In this document: one piece after another, positions 20,689 to 33,250 of the stretch
Numbering within the stretch: the first letter of the stretch is position 1
How the letters are laid out: every line of letters begins with the position of its first letter
Position numbers and translations under genes: made by a program
Assembly (NCBI GenBank): GCA_022578965.1
Contig: MU400564.1
Location: forward strand, 62,001 to 126,000
Source of the DNA: Xylaria sp. FL1777
Taxonomy: Eukaryota > Ascomycota > Sordariomycetes > Xylariales > Xylariaceae
Direction of reading: 5' to 3'
Length of the DNA stretch: 64,000 bases
The notes under the pieces: generated by a model
Database searches by the model: none
Seen by the model: the letters and a program-made list of their open reading frames with translations, nothing else
What the model was told of the DNA's origin: nothing

Positions 20689-23635
20689 CTAGGGTAACAA
20701 GCGCCGAGATGTCTATTACCGATGTCAGGACAGAAGACAAGGGGAAGATGGTGGATGGCAGTAGAACGAGGATTTTATGTTGTTCAAAGAGAATCATATT
20801 GGAAGAGACGCGTCGCAAACTACACAGGTACATAATTTTTAGATATAAGCGTCGTGGCTGCCGTAACCGTTTGCGTAGTTGTGTTTGTTATAGTAACGAT
20901 AAGCGAGGGGAGTGACTAGTCACATCAAGTGATGAGATTTTGTTATGCACAGATATACTTCTTTCTTCTGCAATTCCTTCTGGAATTCCCTCTTGCCTGA
21001 ATGTGAGGTTATGGTTAGGCAAGTTTGAGTAGCTTTATATATATTATATTAGACTGCAGTAGTAGGTATCCTTAATACAGCTAAGAGATTACTTCACGTC
21101 GAGATGAAGCAATTTAATCAAGTTCTCTACCCATAAATCCGTTTGTGTATGTGTGTGTGTGTGTGTGCGCGCGCGCGCCCGTTTTCGATTTGCTAGGAAC
21201 ACGTGCTGACTTAAGACAAATCAATCTCCCTTGTGTACGTTTTTCTTATACACTAAGACATCCTCAACCCCATCTATCATCACTAATAGACCTCATATTA
21301 GTCATCGAATTGGGGTAACTATATATTATAGACAGTTCTAAGCTTAAGTAACCCCCTTGGATGTTTCCTCGTGAGGCAGTTCACTTCTATCCCCCTACAC
21401 ATCCCTCAAATCTCAGCCAGCAATACTCACGGCTTGGCCTCACTACTGATTCTTCGGTAAGCTGTTCTAGGGCTTGAAGACCTTAACCGCAACTAATACT
21501 GCAAAGGGTAACCAAAATTCTCAACATAGTACAAGATCTAGATAAGTAATAAAAAGCTTCTGCAGGAGTACACCGAGGTTCTGAACCGTATACTGTCACC
21601 TTCTCCAATGTCCTAAGCATGTGGGTTCTCTATAATTTATGATGCCTTGCATCATGGTCTCACTCAGCCCCAAGGTGTAACAGGGTCCTCGATATACGCC
21701 GCCGTGAGCCATATAAAGCTGGAATGACAACGTAATATAGAGCAGATAATACCGGCATGGATAAACCTTCCCGGAGTTCAAGCCGCATCCGTTATATTTG
21801 CTTAACCTAAATGTCGACTTATTAGTACCTTTTTTAATTGATATATATACTTAATAAGCTATATCCTCTGCACATACTCCTGCATAAGAAATGACAGGTG
21901 GCTAACTTGCACCTTGCATCTCTTAAAGTTTTAGCTTCTGAAATCCGGTCATCTACCTTCGGATAGGTGGTTGAAAACATCGGGCACATTTAAAAACACC
22001 GAAAGGGTTCAGAGAATAACACGTAAATATCTCCAAGCATCAAAAAGTAAAAGTTTCACGCCAAACAGGGTTTGTAGGATAAGCCAGTATCATACCAGAA
22101 AATTTATTAACCAATGTGACCACTGGATCCGAGGGCCAACACTTCCTTGTATACTGCATGTGTTAAACATATTAGGGTCAGGCTACGCAAGCATGACATC
22201 ACCAGGTTCTTTCCCTATTTGGATAACCTGTAAGAACAAACTGAACTGTCGACGTCGCGACGCACTCTTAGTAAACTCAGTTAATGAGCAAAAGCAAGAA
22301 AGGGAGGCTCAGGAGCGATGATGGACTATTCTCGAGTTTATGGTACCGTATCCACATACGCCCAATGCCCCCTTCAGGGTGTATGTCCCAACTCTCGTAC
22401 CCCTACTCATGGAGCAATCCTCACATCAAATCAGATAACGGGCTATCTTGTTCGGTGCCTAACTCATTCCTGACCCCAATCTAGCCTCAGACACGGAGAT
22501 GAATGTGTTAATATTTGGTCTTCTGTAATTGTCTAAAGTGAACCCCGCTATGGAGCCATGAAGTAGTGTAGACTCGCTACCAGGAAGTAGATCATGTCCC
22601 TTGTCCTCCTGTCCTCCTATTATGTATATACTGTACGAGGTAGTGCTGGGTCGACGGTTGGGGAATAACGAACACCCCAACCCCACACCGGGAGATCGGC
22701 ATTGGCAGCTAGCTGGCTAGATGGCACCTGCGGTGCACGTATCGCGAAGCTTGCCCAGAAGCCATCCCCTCGGGACAGACTGGGCTAGCGAGCCGATTCC
22801 CTGTCTCACCACATCTGTGCGGGTTAGTATGATTATTGCATCTATGGAGTTGTGGGACTCAATTAAGATATCAATGGTGGAAAACGAAGACCTCAATAAT
22901 TATGACGACGGAGTTTTTTTATCAGTAACCCTGGCCGCTTGGGCCATCTATCTAGGCTACATGATGGCTAAGTATTTTGGGGATCTAAAACAGGGACGTA
23001 ATTTGGGTTGCGAAAGAGTGTGCATGCCTCATCTATGAGACCTGTGCACTAATAATAACAACCCGTTACAATTTCATGAATGGTATCTTTCCTGCAATTC
23101 TTCTATTTCAATCACCCCTCGATAATTTGTACGCCGTGAGCCGACGTGGAAGCCTCATTCGAGGACTAGTATGACAATCTTTCGCTGCCGCAGCATTGTA
23201 CCATTAAACACCAATAAACCAATGACTAATACTGTATTCGACGCGATAATTAAGACTTCTTGCCAAGAAAGAATTCAATGTAGCAGCAGTGCATAGGATA
23301 GATGAGACAAGCCCAGGCAACCTGAAGATTCGCCGGCCGATATTGGTGCGTTGGTCGTTTCCTCTGGTTGTTGGGATATAAATTGTACTCGGCTTGGGTT
23401 GGCCATGTTAAGATACATGAAGTTCGGGGCGGAATTTATACCGGGGGGAGGGTTGATTTTTGTACAAATGGGTCGGGGGCGTCTTGACGAGAGCTTGTAA
23501 CCGCAACGACTGAGGTTACGGGCAACACATATATACTGAGATAAAAGCCGTCATCAAGTTAGCTCCGACTTGCTAGATAGCTTACTTCTAGCTTGTGTCG
23601 GCAGCGGCCTGGTTTTCACCCTGCACAAGTTAGTT
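20689..23635. other. Intergenic AT-rich region
   Basis: About 2.9 kb. A plus-strand frame at 21971-22321 and another at 22721-23038 (with the hydrophobic stretch SVTLAAWAIYLGYMMAKYFG) have no family signal; the latter could be a decayed membrane-protein fragment. TATATA-rich patches lie at 21040 and 21840. The region ends at the 3' end of the DUF8032-like gene. Confidence 0.45.
21144..21178. repeat. (GT)n(GC)n dinucleotide repeat
   Basis: A TG/GT run continues without a break into a CG/GC run, an alternating purine-pyrimidine tract of about 35 nt that could adopt Z-DNA. Confidence 0.9.
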
Positions 23636-26437
23636 CTAGTCATCAACGGGCTTTTCACCAGCGCCCATTCGTTCGTTCCACCTCCTCTTGCCAACTCGCG
23701 TCTCATAATGCGGTGCCGATGTCTTGATATCCATCATAGCGTTTTCGGCAGCACTCCGCGTTTTATTACGGTAGCAATCGACTGCTTAAATTTAGTGACA
23801 TTTATCTGGAGAAGACAATTGATGGTTCACTACTTACGAGCTCGTTGCATGAATATGGTTCGGCCAGCGAAGGGCCGGCCGTTCAGCCACGCCATTCTAA
23901 AGCCCAAGTCGTTCAATCGAACTTCTTTTGTACGATTGCTGTTTCTCATCCTTGGTATGGCGACTTCACCTTCAATACCGCTCGCCATGGGGACTTTGAC
24001 CAGGACACGGTCTCTCGTTCGATTTGTCCTTGAGCGCCCCATCCGGCCCCCATCCACTTCTACATCGTGATCACTTAGATCATCTTCGAAAAAACGACTA
24101 CCAGTTGCGCTTGGTGGGGGATCCTGCATTTCACGAGGGAAGTAGCTGCGCGGGAATACCGCCGACCTCTTACGGAACGAGTCGGGAATTTCCTTTGTAT
24201 CAACTCCTTCCAATTGTACACGCACACGTAGGCGACCACCTCGCCTGTTGTCGTCGACGAGGATAAATTTACGTTTCTTTGATTCAGGGATATCCGGAAA
24301 CAGGCCTTCTGGGATGACATCCTCTTCCTCTCGGCTGTGACGCTTGGCGGCAATCGGACCATGATGAGGACCGCCAAGGCCGTCATGCATTGGGGCCATG
24401 GAGGATCCTGAGGTGGCATGACTAGGGTATTGTTGAGGATACCCGGTAAAGACATGGGATGGTCGGACATCTTCTGTAGATCCCGACCCCGGTCCTCCGG
24501 GTGCCTGATGATGGTGATGGGATTCATCCATATATTCTCCATCGCCTATAAGAGACATGGGAATCAGCATAGCTTTCTCTCAGTTGCAATGGGGTAGTGT
24601 GCTGGATTTAGACATTTCGAGAATCAATGCAATTGCGATTTGGAATGAAAGGGGTCTGTAGTACAAGACTGCGATGATATGTGGATGAGATGATATGTGC
24701 GCGAAGTGTGTTTGTGCAGCGGAATGCAGAACGATGCCATGCAGCGTTTGGGCCCGGACAGTGACAAACGCGCCAGCAAACCAAGGCGACTAGTTATTGT
24801 ACAGAAATAGTGCCAGTTTTCCCTATGCTCCCCATCGCGCCAGTGGCTTTCGAAGCCCAATATATAAACATAAGAAGCATCCATCCCGAACAAAAAGCCA
24901 GTAGGTTATACCGTATAATAACAAGAGGTATCACAACGACGACAACGGTAGTGACTGTAACATCAACGCATCAATCACATCTGGTACATACCGACTTCAT
25001 CCCCTCCACCCGGCGCACTTCCTTCATGGGCATGATGATGATGCATCTGTGAACTCATACTACTCATTCCAGGCTTCCCTAGGGTTGTTGCCGACCCAGG
25101 TCCTATACCTCCAGGGGTTGACAACCCCGTCGGGCCACTGGGACCAGGTATGTGTGTAGAATGAGGAGGTTGAACGGTCTTTCTGTTATTCATCTTGGCC
25201 ATACGACGCACACGGCGACTTCGTAGCCTCGGATCCTGATTGCTGTTTCGCCAGCTATCCACAGCTCGTTGGATAAGTCCTCTCTTACCACGGAGACACG
25301 GGTTCAGCTGAGCGAGAGCCCACCCCACTGTATTGCATTCAGTCTCATACTGAAGTCGATTTCCACGATATTGATCTTTTGTGCAGCAAGCTCGGGGGTA
25401 TACGCAGTTTTCCGTCCTGAAATCGGCACCCAGATCATCCGTATTTACAGATTCCACGTCGCAGCGTATTGTATACTCCATTTTAACCCTGTCACGTGAA
25501 TACTCGAATGCGATCCATTGAACCCCATTGTTATCTTGCCTCACAACCAAGGGCGTCGTCGCTGGGATAGGGCCAGGTGCAGCGTTATTATTGATCCCTG
25601 GGGTTGAGGAGCCTGTAGGCGTCGACAATTGCCCACCATTCTGGTTAGGCTGAGGAGTTCCCAACGGGCCGGAGCCGGGCCGCTGCAATTGCGGCGCCAT
25701 CTGTGGTTCCAACTTCGCATGTCTCGGGCTGCCAGTCATCCCTGTCTGAGCGTGCTGACTGGCGTGCTGGGGGATCTGATGTTGTGGACCAGTCTGAGAC
25801 ATCATCATACTAGGTTGCGACGTCATTGATTGATGAGGTTGCTGCGCATGTTGCTGAGCATGTTGTTGATATGGTGATGGTGCTTGTGGTGGCATTGAGG
25901 AATACTGCGGTTGTTGCGCGCCATAGTACATGGATTGGTGTTGTAACTGGGAAGGAGGTTGCCCATAAATACTTCGGTGCTCATGGGTTGATGGCGACGC
26001 GACGGAGGCTGGAGAGTTCGACTGTGGTGTATGATAAATCGGTGGATACGGTCGGGGCATCTGAGCTGCAGCCATCATATCGGATGTGTCTGTAAAAGCG
26101 TCAACACTAAAGGCTTGGGAAGTAATCTTGAGGTGACGCGACGCGTAGAAAACTCACCTGCGGACGTGTATCCGCTGGTTGTGCCAGGGGTACTATAGGG
26201 GCTTTGATGGGCGTAATACGGGATATCTTGGTTATGTTGTGCGGTCCCCGAGTGGCTCGACGCCTGGTAGGGCTGTATGGAATGCGACGAGTACGCTGAC
26301 GGGTGCTGGGACTGGGCCGAGGGGGCCTGGTGATGCTGCTGGTGAACGATGCTTGAAGGTCGGGTATGTTGAAGATGTTGGGGAGGCGCCGGACCCTGAG
26401 AGTGGGGGTGGTGCTGCTGCATAGAGGTGACAACCAT
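23636..26437 (-). CDS. DUF8032-like Gln/His-rich putative regulatory protein (two related domains)
   Basis: Four exons on the minus strand: 26437-26158, 26089-24992, 24545-23838, 23781-23636; introns 68, 446 and 56 nt; 2232 nt, 743 aa. Residues 1-260 are low-complexity (Gln, His, Pro, Ser). A first conserved domain lies at about 283-375 (GVQWIAFEYSRDRVKMEYTI through NPCLRGKRGLIQRAVDSWRN). After a Pro/Gly/His-rich linker, a second domain at about 549-703 repeats the same plan (LRVRVQLEGVDTKEI ... VFPRSYFPRE ... WLNGRPFAGRTIFMQRALDCYRN). The end of the second domain becomes visible only after splicing at 23837/23782, because the unspliced frame stops at once in the GTAAGTAG donor. Coding-like residues (SADGNSEL) lie upstream of the chosen ATG, so a 5' exon is likely. 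The family is fungal; a role in transcription is inferred from composition, not shown. Confidence 0.82.
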
Positions 26438-29400
26438 TAGTTCTGAATTCCCATCGGCCGAAGTCAAATAGTAAAGACAACCATGAAAAGTTAACAAGAT
26501 GATCGGGCTGATATCTAAGGTATTTTTGTGGCACTCTTGTCAGGGTCTAGGGAACTTAAACCATCCCTGATGACGAGGTTCTGCGGGTAAGGCTTGTGAG
26601 TCGACGGGGGGAGCTCTGGGTTATAAAACCAGGGGTCAAGAAGCATATTGTCAGAGAAAGAGATGTAGTACCAGCCAGCAAAAACTAACTAAATGCTCCT
26701 TTGGGAGAGGAGTGGATAGGAAACTGGAAGGGGTCTGGAGGTCTGGAGATTCACCGACTAGGTTCACAGACCAATATGTTTTTTTGGTTTCCTTTCCTTG
26801 TCAAAGAGGATTGAGGAACTACCGGGTTAAAGAGTGAGAAGTGAATATGAAGTTGCCAAGGGTAACAAAATATTTGTAGCGAGACGTCTAGGGCGCGAGG
26901 GTCCTATAATATTTGAGGTGTAGAGCGAAACAGCAGGGGAAGTAAGGATACGCCTCGAAAGCAAACCGGGGTGAACTAGGGGACAAGCGAGACTCGATCC
27001 ACTCGCATTAAGAAAACTCGGTTAGGTACCAGGAGTGTCCTCAGGCCGAGCAGAAGAAATAATATAGGACTGTATGAGGGGCGAGCAGCGCATGCGAAGT
27101 TTGCACTAGAGTAATTGCGAGGAGAAAATCGAAGATGAGATTTTCTTCCTCCAAGAGGGTGTGAACGGATCAAGGTGTGGGACAATGCACAGAAGAAAAA
27201 GTGACTTGGGGACTTTGGCACAGTAGACGAAGGGGCCAATGACGAAGACGCTGAGAGGACTAAGTAGGAATTGAATACCCAATGAGGCACTCTACTCCGG
27301 GCGAGCCAAGACAACAGGGGCGAGAGCTCGAGGAAGTGGTGCAAGGCGGTGTGTCGACCTCAAGTACCGGTACTTCGGCGGAATCCTAGATGACGTGGGA
27401 CCAAGTGTGGTGCGCTTTTGTACTTTGTTTGGATCCAAGTTGAAAGCAGGTTTAGTCTACAGCACAATGCTGCTGTACGCGGTACGTACTCCGCCAGCCT
27501 GTTCTTAGTCGGTCTGGCTACCCATATTCTCGGGGTGGCTCACAGCGTGTCTGAGCATCAAAATAGACCAAACACTGTGCAGGTCGGTTGATTGCTACCA
27601 GGTCCCGTAGTTGAATCTTGTTATTGGAGAGTCGGCTCCAGTCCCACCACCTGATCTCGTTTGCGCTTGCATCATCAAGCGCAAACGTCTTCTGTGGTCT
27701 ACTGGCTTTGCTTGCTGGGAAGTTTGCAAGGCGTGGCTGGCTGCCTGAGTAGTTGTGTCTGCCCATGTAAAATCGAACAGTGATGTCTAGGCACGGCACA
27801 GTGATTCTAAGTGACAAGCAGAAATATGGGAAAGGAGGCCAAAGCACCATGGCCTAGCGGAAGGCGAAGATGGGAGGTCGCATGATTGATGAGTATGCTG
27901 ACGTTTCCAGACCGCATTCGGCATGGGCGCAAACGACAGCGCACTCGTACTGCTGGCTAATTTCGCAGCAGCTCCGGGAGGTCGTGAGGATAATTATCCC
28001 GAAAGGCTCATCTGCACAGACAAGAGAAGTGTCGCTGGAGGTGAAGGACGGTATGTGGATGTGGCTAGTGCCGTCCCGAATGCACGACGACTGGTGATCC
28101 CTTCTCGATTGGTACCGCGAACCTGAGCTCGGACAAGCGTTGGGCGTTTCAACGATCTGGTGTCCGTGGGCTGGTGGAATCTGGCCGCGGAGTGGGCGCG
28201 GCGGACAGTGCATCTGGGAGCTGGGAGCTGGCGACTGTTGCAAGGAGAAGTGGTTGGCTGCACCCGTCGTACGCCCCACTGCAGCTAACGCGAGGCACAT
28301 ACGCAGTATGTATGCAGCTACGCAGAGGTCGACATGAGGAGGAAAGGGACTGGACTGGGTGGATGGGATGCATGGATGGCATGGATGTATGGGTGGAGGA
28401 GTGGATGGGTGTCCTCCAGGCTTGGCGAGATTTGGCGACGCTAAATAGCCAGCCCACAACCATCATGCCTTGCTGTTCCAGAAGGGGAGAACTAACCCCC
28501 CCCCAGCAGAACCAACCCAGCAGACCCCAAGCACTGGCCCCCCCGGCAGGCCCCCCGGCGACCCCCTGGTCGCTGTGAAACACATCGCTCCCCTGCAATT
28601 CCAGTGTTGATGCTGCTCAGTCTTGACCTGGACAAGCTTCCAACTTCCCTGCGAATTTTCTCGAAGCAGGCGTCCGACCACGATTTGAGGGTACCTGTTC
28701 GGGTTTGATAGAGCAAGGGTTGCTCTGGTCTGCAACCCACGGCAGCACACACTTGAGGCTGAAAAACCACGCCCGTCGCCCGTCGCCTTGCAGACAGGCC
28801 ACAGCTCTAAATGCGCTTGGCAGAGCCCACCCCTGAACGGAGCATGGCCGTCGGGAATTAAAAGAAAAAGCAGAAAATGTCGAATGCAATGCAATCAAAA
28901 TGCAACAGCTCTGAAATGGAACAAATGTACACTTACAGGGTCACCGTGCTGTTCCTCCTTCACATAGGGGCTCGGGGCCTGCCGGTGTTGTGCCATCTTC
29001 ATAATCATTGCCGTTCGATGTCGGCGCACGTCGTCTGAAGAACAGTTAGCCTTCTAGCAATACAGCCATGATCCATGATTTGTAAAGCCATTCTCCACAT
29101 TGGTTCGCGTAGGGGGGTAACCGTTGACTGCAGAGATGTCGTGAGAGCACGCGCGCGACCTTCAACACAGACAAGGATGACCATGACAATGCGAGGCTTT
29201 TGTCTAGTGTAAAATGCGCGTGGTGTGGCTTCCAAGGGGATCCTGTTTCGGGAGAGGAAAATAGAGTTTGGAGCTGGCCTAACTATAACGTTGATGCTTA
29301 CCTTAAGAGAATCAAATTAAAAGAGAGACGCTCAACTGGTTGAGCGCAGTGGGAGCAACGCGCAGTCAACTGTTGTTTACGATAAAGCTACAGTAAATGA

Positions 29401-32400
29401 CAGCCAAAAACTACAACAACTATCATGAAGAAAGGATTAGATATACAGTCATGGGCAACCAAATGCACGCGACAGTGTCAGTGGCCGGGATAGGGATTAG
29501 CAAAAGGATTATAAATAGAAGTGGGTCTCGATAACGTGAAGGGGAAATTAAATGCAAGGGCTAAAAAAAAGAGACGGGAGGGGAGGGCAAAAATCTTCGC
29601 ATGAATTCTATCATGCGCGTACTTTTTCAGCTGAGAGGTGCCGAAATTGCATTGAGATGGGCGCCAATTAGAGTCGCCTCTAGAGAGTCGGGAACAGCGC
29701 AACTACAAATCGAATAATAACAATAACAATAATAAGAGGAGGCAACCGCAATTGTGTCCCCGCGAACAGAGAAGCATATGAGAAGACAGACAAGACTAGG
29801 ACTCGGTACGTACCTCGGAGACTAGGGACAGCCACCGGTCTTCCGTGTGGGATATATGGTATACACTACAATGGTAGCGTCCTGGCTAAGAGCGGTCTGC
29901 GTGTTGCTTAACGGGAGCTGCACAACGGTCGCACGTTGTGAGCTGCTTGTCGCATGTGCTGGGGTGACAAATCCGAGTGGGGGGACAAGGAGGGAAGGGG
30001 CCGTATTTGCGGGACCCGAGTCTTCCTCGTGGCGTGTATTGCGCTGTGTGCTGCTGGAGTAGGCTTGTCTCAAAAAGGTGGTACCTGTTCTGTGCTAGGA
30101 CGCCTCCCGTCTCAGAGCGTCCAAGGGCTTGAATGTTTATTTTTTATGGTTATTATTTTGGTCTTATGCACGCGATAGCTCGTGGCTTGGGCCAGGGTCC
30201 CCGATCAAATCTGGTTACCTGTCAGTTCATGCAATTTGAGGAAAACAGCCGAGTCTTGCACGAGATCATCGGTAATATAAATAAGAAGCCGTATTGCGCG
30301 AAACAGCAAGTCCAGTAAGGGCTGGTAAAGCAGTGCGGTAGCCAGGGTATGGGACCTGGACCTGGACCTGGCTGGACCTGATGGAGGCAAGGAACGGTTT
30401 GCGTGACGGGTGGGTATCGTTTAGCCAACAGTAACAGGCACTAGGGAACACTATGCACCTCCGTTGACACCACTCCCGCCCGCGGCTACAGAATACTGGG
30501 CTGGACAGTCGCAGGGGTGGGTGGATAGAGAGACGGCCGAAACAGCATGTGCTGTAATGGTTATATCTAGTATGAAACCAAAAATGAAAGGGGAAAAAAG
30601 GCTGAGAAACAGTAGACAGAAACTATCGCTTGCGATAATATTCTGGACAGACTCTGCACCTGTACGAAGACGAACATAGGCTCAGCAGAGAGGGGATGTC
30701 TCAATCATAGATACGAGAACCATGAAGACGGCTAAATGTGGCAAACAGGGTCGTTCAAGTACATGATCAAAGGAAACCTCTAAACAGAGGTCGGTAGAGT
30801 TAGGGATACACGTGGCTCGAAGAATCACACCTCTGCCACTGAGACCGGTCTGGTGGTAATGTGGAAATGAGATGGTCGTACCTCGGTTTTTACGTCTGAC
30901 GACAGCGCTTCGAACAAGAGTGGCTCGTTGCCAATCAGGATCGTGTACACTAACCCTGCCTACACTACACTCCGTCTGTCAGCTCAACATTTGTCGACAT
31001 GTGCAAGTCATTCGGAATAGAAACGCTACAGGCAACTTACAACCGCGTCAAAGATTCTTCTGGGCGCTTGTCGAGGTGAAGACAGCTAGCTGGCCACTTT
31101 GCTTCTCCCTGGTGCGACGCCAAAATAGCGATATCCTGAGTCAGCCCAGAGTGGTAACGCAGAATGCTTTGCAGATTGGTTAAGTGGAGATGATATCCTG
31201 TAAACGGGAGGTGACGGGTATCGGGATAAGATCCAGAATCTATTGGGTCCAGAGTTCCTGTGTGCGATCTAGCTCTCTAGAGATATAAGTGCGTACCCGT
31301 CTACTGGTAGTGCGAATAGTACTGGATACGGGTCGCTAATTGTCACGGCCTCGCTTGAGATGTTGGCTTTACTCGGCATCAGTCGAGTCGAAGCACCTCT
31401 CTAACAGTAAAAGTCGCTGATTTAATTCTGATAGAACCAGATCCAAGTGCCAAGGCTTGTAGATTGGCGAATGGTGTAGAATTGAATAACCACGGGAGCG
31501 ACGGCAGAGTATCGAAATAGAAAAAGAGGACTATCTACATCAGGTCAGTAATTGTTGTTAGGGACCAAAGGATACAATTAAAAGCAGGAAGCAATGCTGC
31601 ATCTAATGAGTCTAGATATCACCATCGTGATATTTGCTTCAACTGAAGCAATGCTATATGGTATGCGACAACCATGCGAGCTGCAATAGGACGAATATTC
31701 GGCCCTTGTTTCTCTAGGCCGAGGTACCTAGTCGCCTGCCATGCGGTGATATGTATTATTGGGAACGCCCTGACGCAAGTGGTGCTGTTGAGCCGGGTCT
31801 CATGCATGCTACAAGGGCATGGGGTGCCTAGGGCGTGTTCCCCTGTCTCAACAAGGTAGCTCCATCTTACACTAAAGAGGAGCTGAGAAAGCATGCAAAT
31901 GCTAGAAATGAGACGCACGAGTGCTATAAAAGAAGGGAAAAGAACGAGCACAGTAAATCTCATCACTTACAAAATTCTCGCAATTGGTGTGCAGAGAATG
32001 TATAATACAATAACAGAAGCTGTTGATCGGACTCGACAAAGTCAAGCAGGCCCGGAATTAGACGAAGAACGGACGAGAGTCGGAACAGGACAGTCGCGGT
32101 AGAGTTGTCTACAACGAATTTTGTGCGGGAATTAAATATCGTACAAGATGGCTAACCTGCATCTCCTTTCAATTAGTTCACCACTGCCAGAGACTAAATG
32201 AATATTGGGCCATGATGGGGACCACGAAGCGAGTTAGGTGAGCACGAAAAGAAGGAATTGGTTTATATCGATCTGAGGCGATGCGAAACAAGTGACGCCG
32301 CGTTATTCTGCAAGGGCCTTTAGGTTCTCTGCAGACTGATTTAACGGGTAAAGCGTTTTGGTAGGTTGAAAAGGTGATGGCGTACGCGCACAGTTGCACT

Positions 32401-33250
32401 CTCAGAGCGCACATAACACACACACAGACCAATTACAAGGCGAGCGACAACAGTTTCCCGTCCGGCTGGGGTATGCCGTGCGCAGAAATAATACGCCAGC
32501 CAGCATTGCGTTTCGTACAACATCGGGAAGTAAATGAAGCTTAAATGAAAAAGGAGAGAGAGAAAGACAGAGAGAAAACGGGAACCAGGAGAGAAAGCAA
32601 AGACGGGGGAAAAAGAAAAGAGAAACAGGAATACCTAGGCGGTAAGTGGTTATCAGTTGAGGACAGCAACAGCTGGTGTCTTCGATTTTCCCTGTCTTCC
32701 TTAAAGTGTTCGCAGACCGCGAAGGAGAAGGGTAGAAATTTGACTGCGAACTGAATATCGTGGGCAAGCTGATGCTGGTGGCGCGGAGAATCGAGATCTA
32801 TCTGTATTCGTCAGGCCGATCGAGTGTTGAGCTTTTGGGTTGAGTTCAAGCTTGGCTTTTTCGTCGAACGTGCCCTTTGTTGAAGCACTCACGGCGCAAG
32901 ACAGGGGAAGTGGGAAGAATAGCGTACGGTAGTAGATATCTAGATAGTTAAACCCGGTTGACAGAGGTGGCGGTCGTCCGTCGCGTAATGTATTTCGGCA
33001 GGCTCGCAAGTGTCTTGTACGTATGCTCTGGTGATGATGAAGATTCGGGTTTGCAAGTGAAGTTGGTCTCGTCGCGAGAGTTGAAGCTCCCAAATGATGT
33101 AAATATGTGGAAGGTGCGTTGATATCAAGGTACGTACCAGGCAGACGAGGCATGCCTTTTCAACGGTTTTAACCAGGATAATGAGGTTGGCGACAAGGGG
33201 TTTGCAGGAACTTCCAGGAAGCGAGTGCAGTGGAGTGGAGTGGTTCTTGG
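26438..33250. other. Long non-coding upstream region of the DUF8032-like gene
   Basis: About 6.8 kb of balanced base composition with many short overlapping frames on both strands and no recognised protein. It has C-rich runs (28495-28505), purine runs (29565-29590, 32545-32640) and a GGACCT repeat. A long 5' leader or promoter of the minus-strand gene at 26437 is the simplest explanation. One TACGCAGTA word is at 28300-28308. Confidence 0.4.
30353..30380. repeat. GGACCT tandem hexamer
   Basis: Four imperfect copies of GGACCT(G) in tandem, the third interrupted by CT. Simple repeat in non-coding DNA. Confidence 0.8.

Noticed and set aside
27854..28894. Overlapping 90-200 codon frames on both strands in a C-rich region
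   Set aside because: All are Pro/Ser/His-biased, overlap on both strands, and match no family; consistent with a C-rich non-coding leader.
32701..33153. Minus-strand 150-codon frame (MPRLPGTYLDINAP...)
   Set aside because: Low-complexity, no domain, no splice partners; could be a leader exon of the DUF8032-like gene but not coding by any evidence I see.
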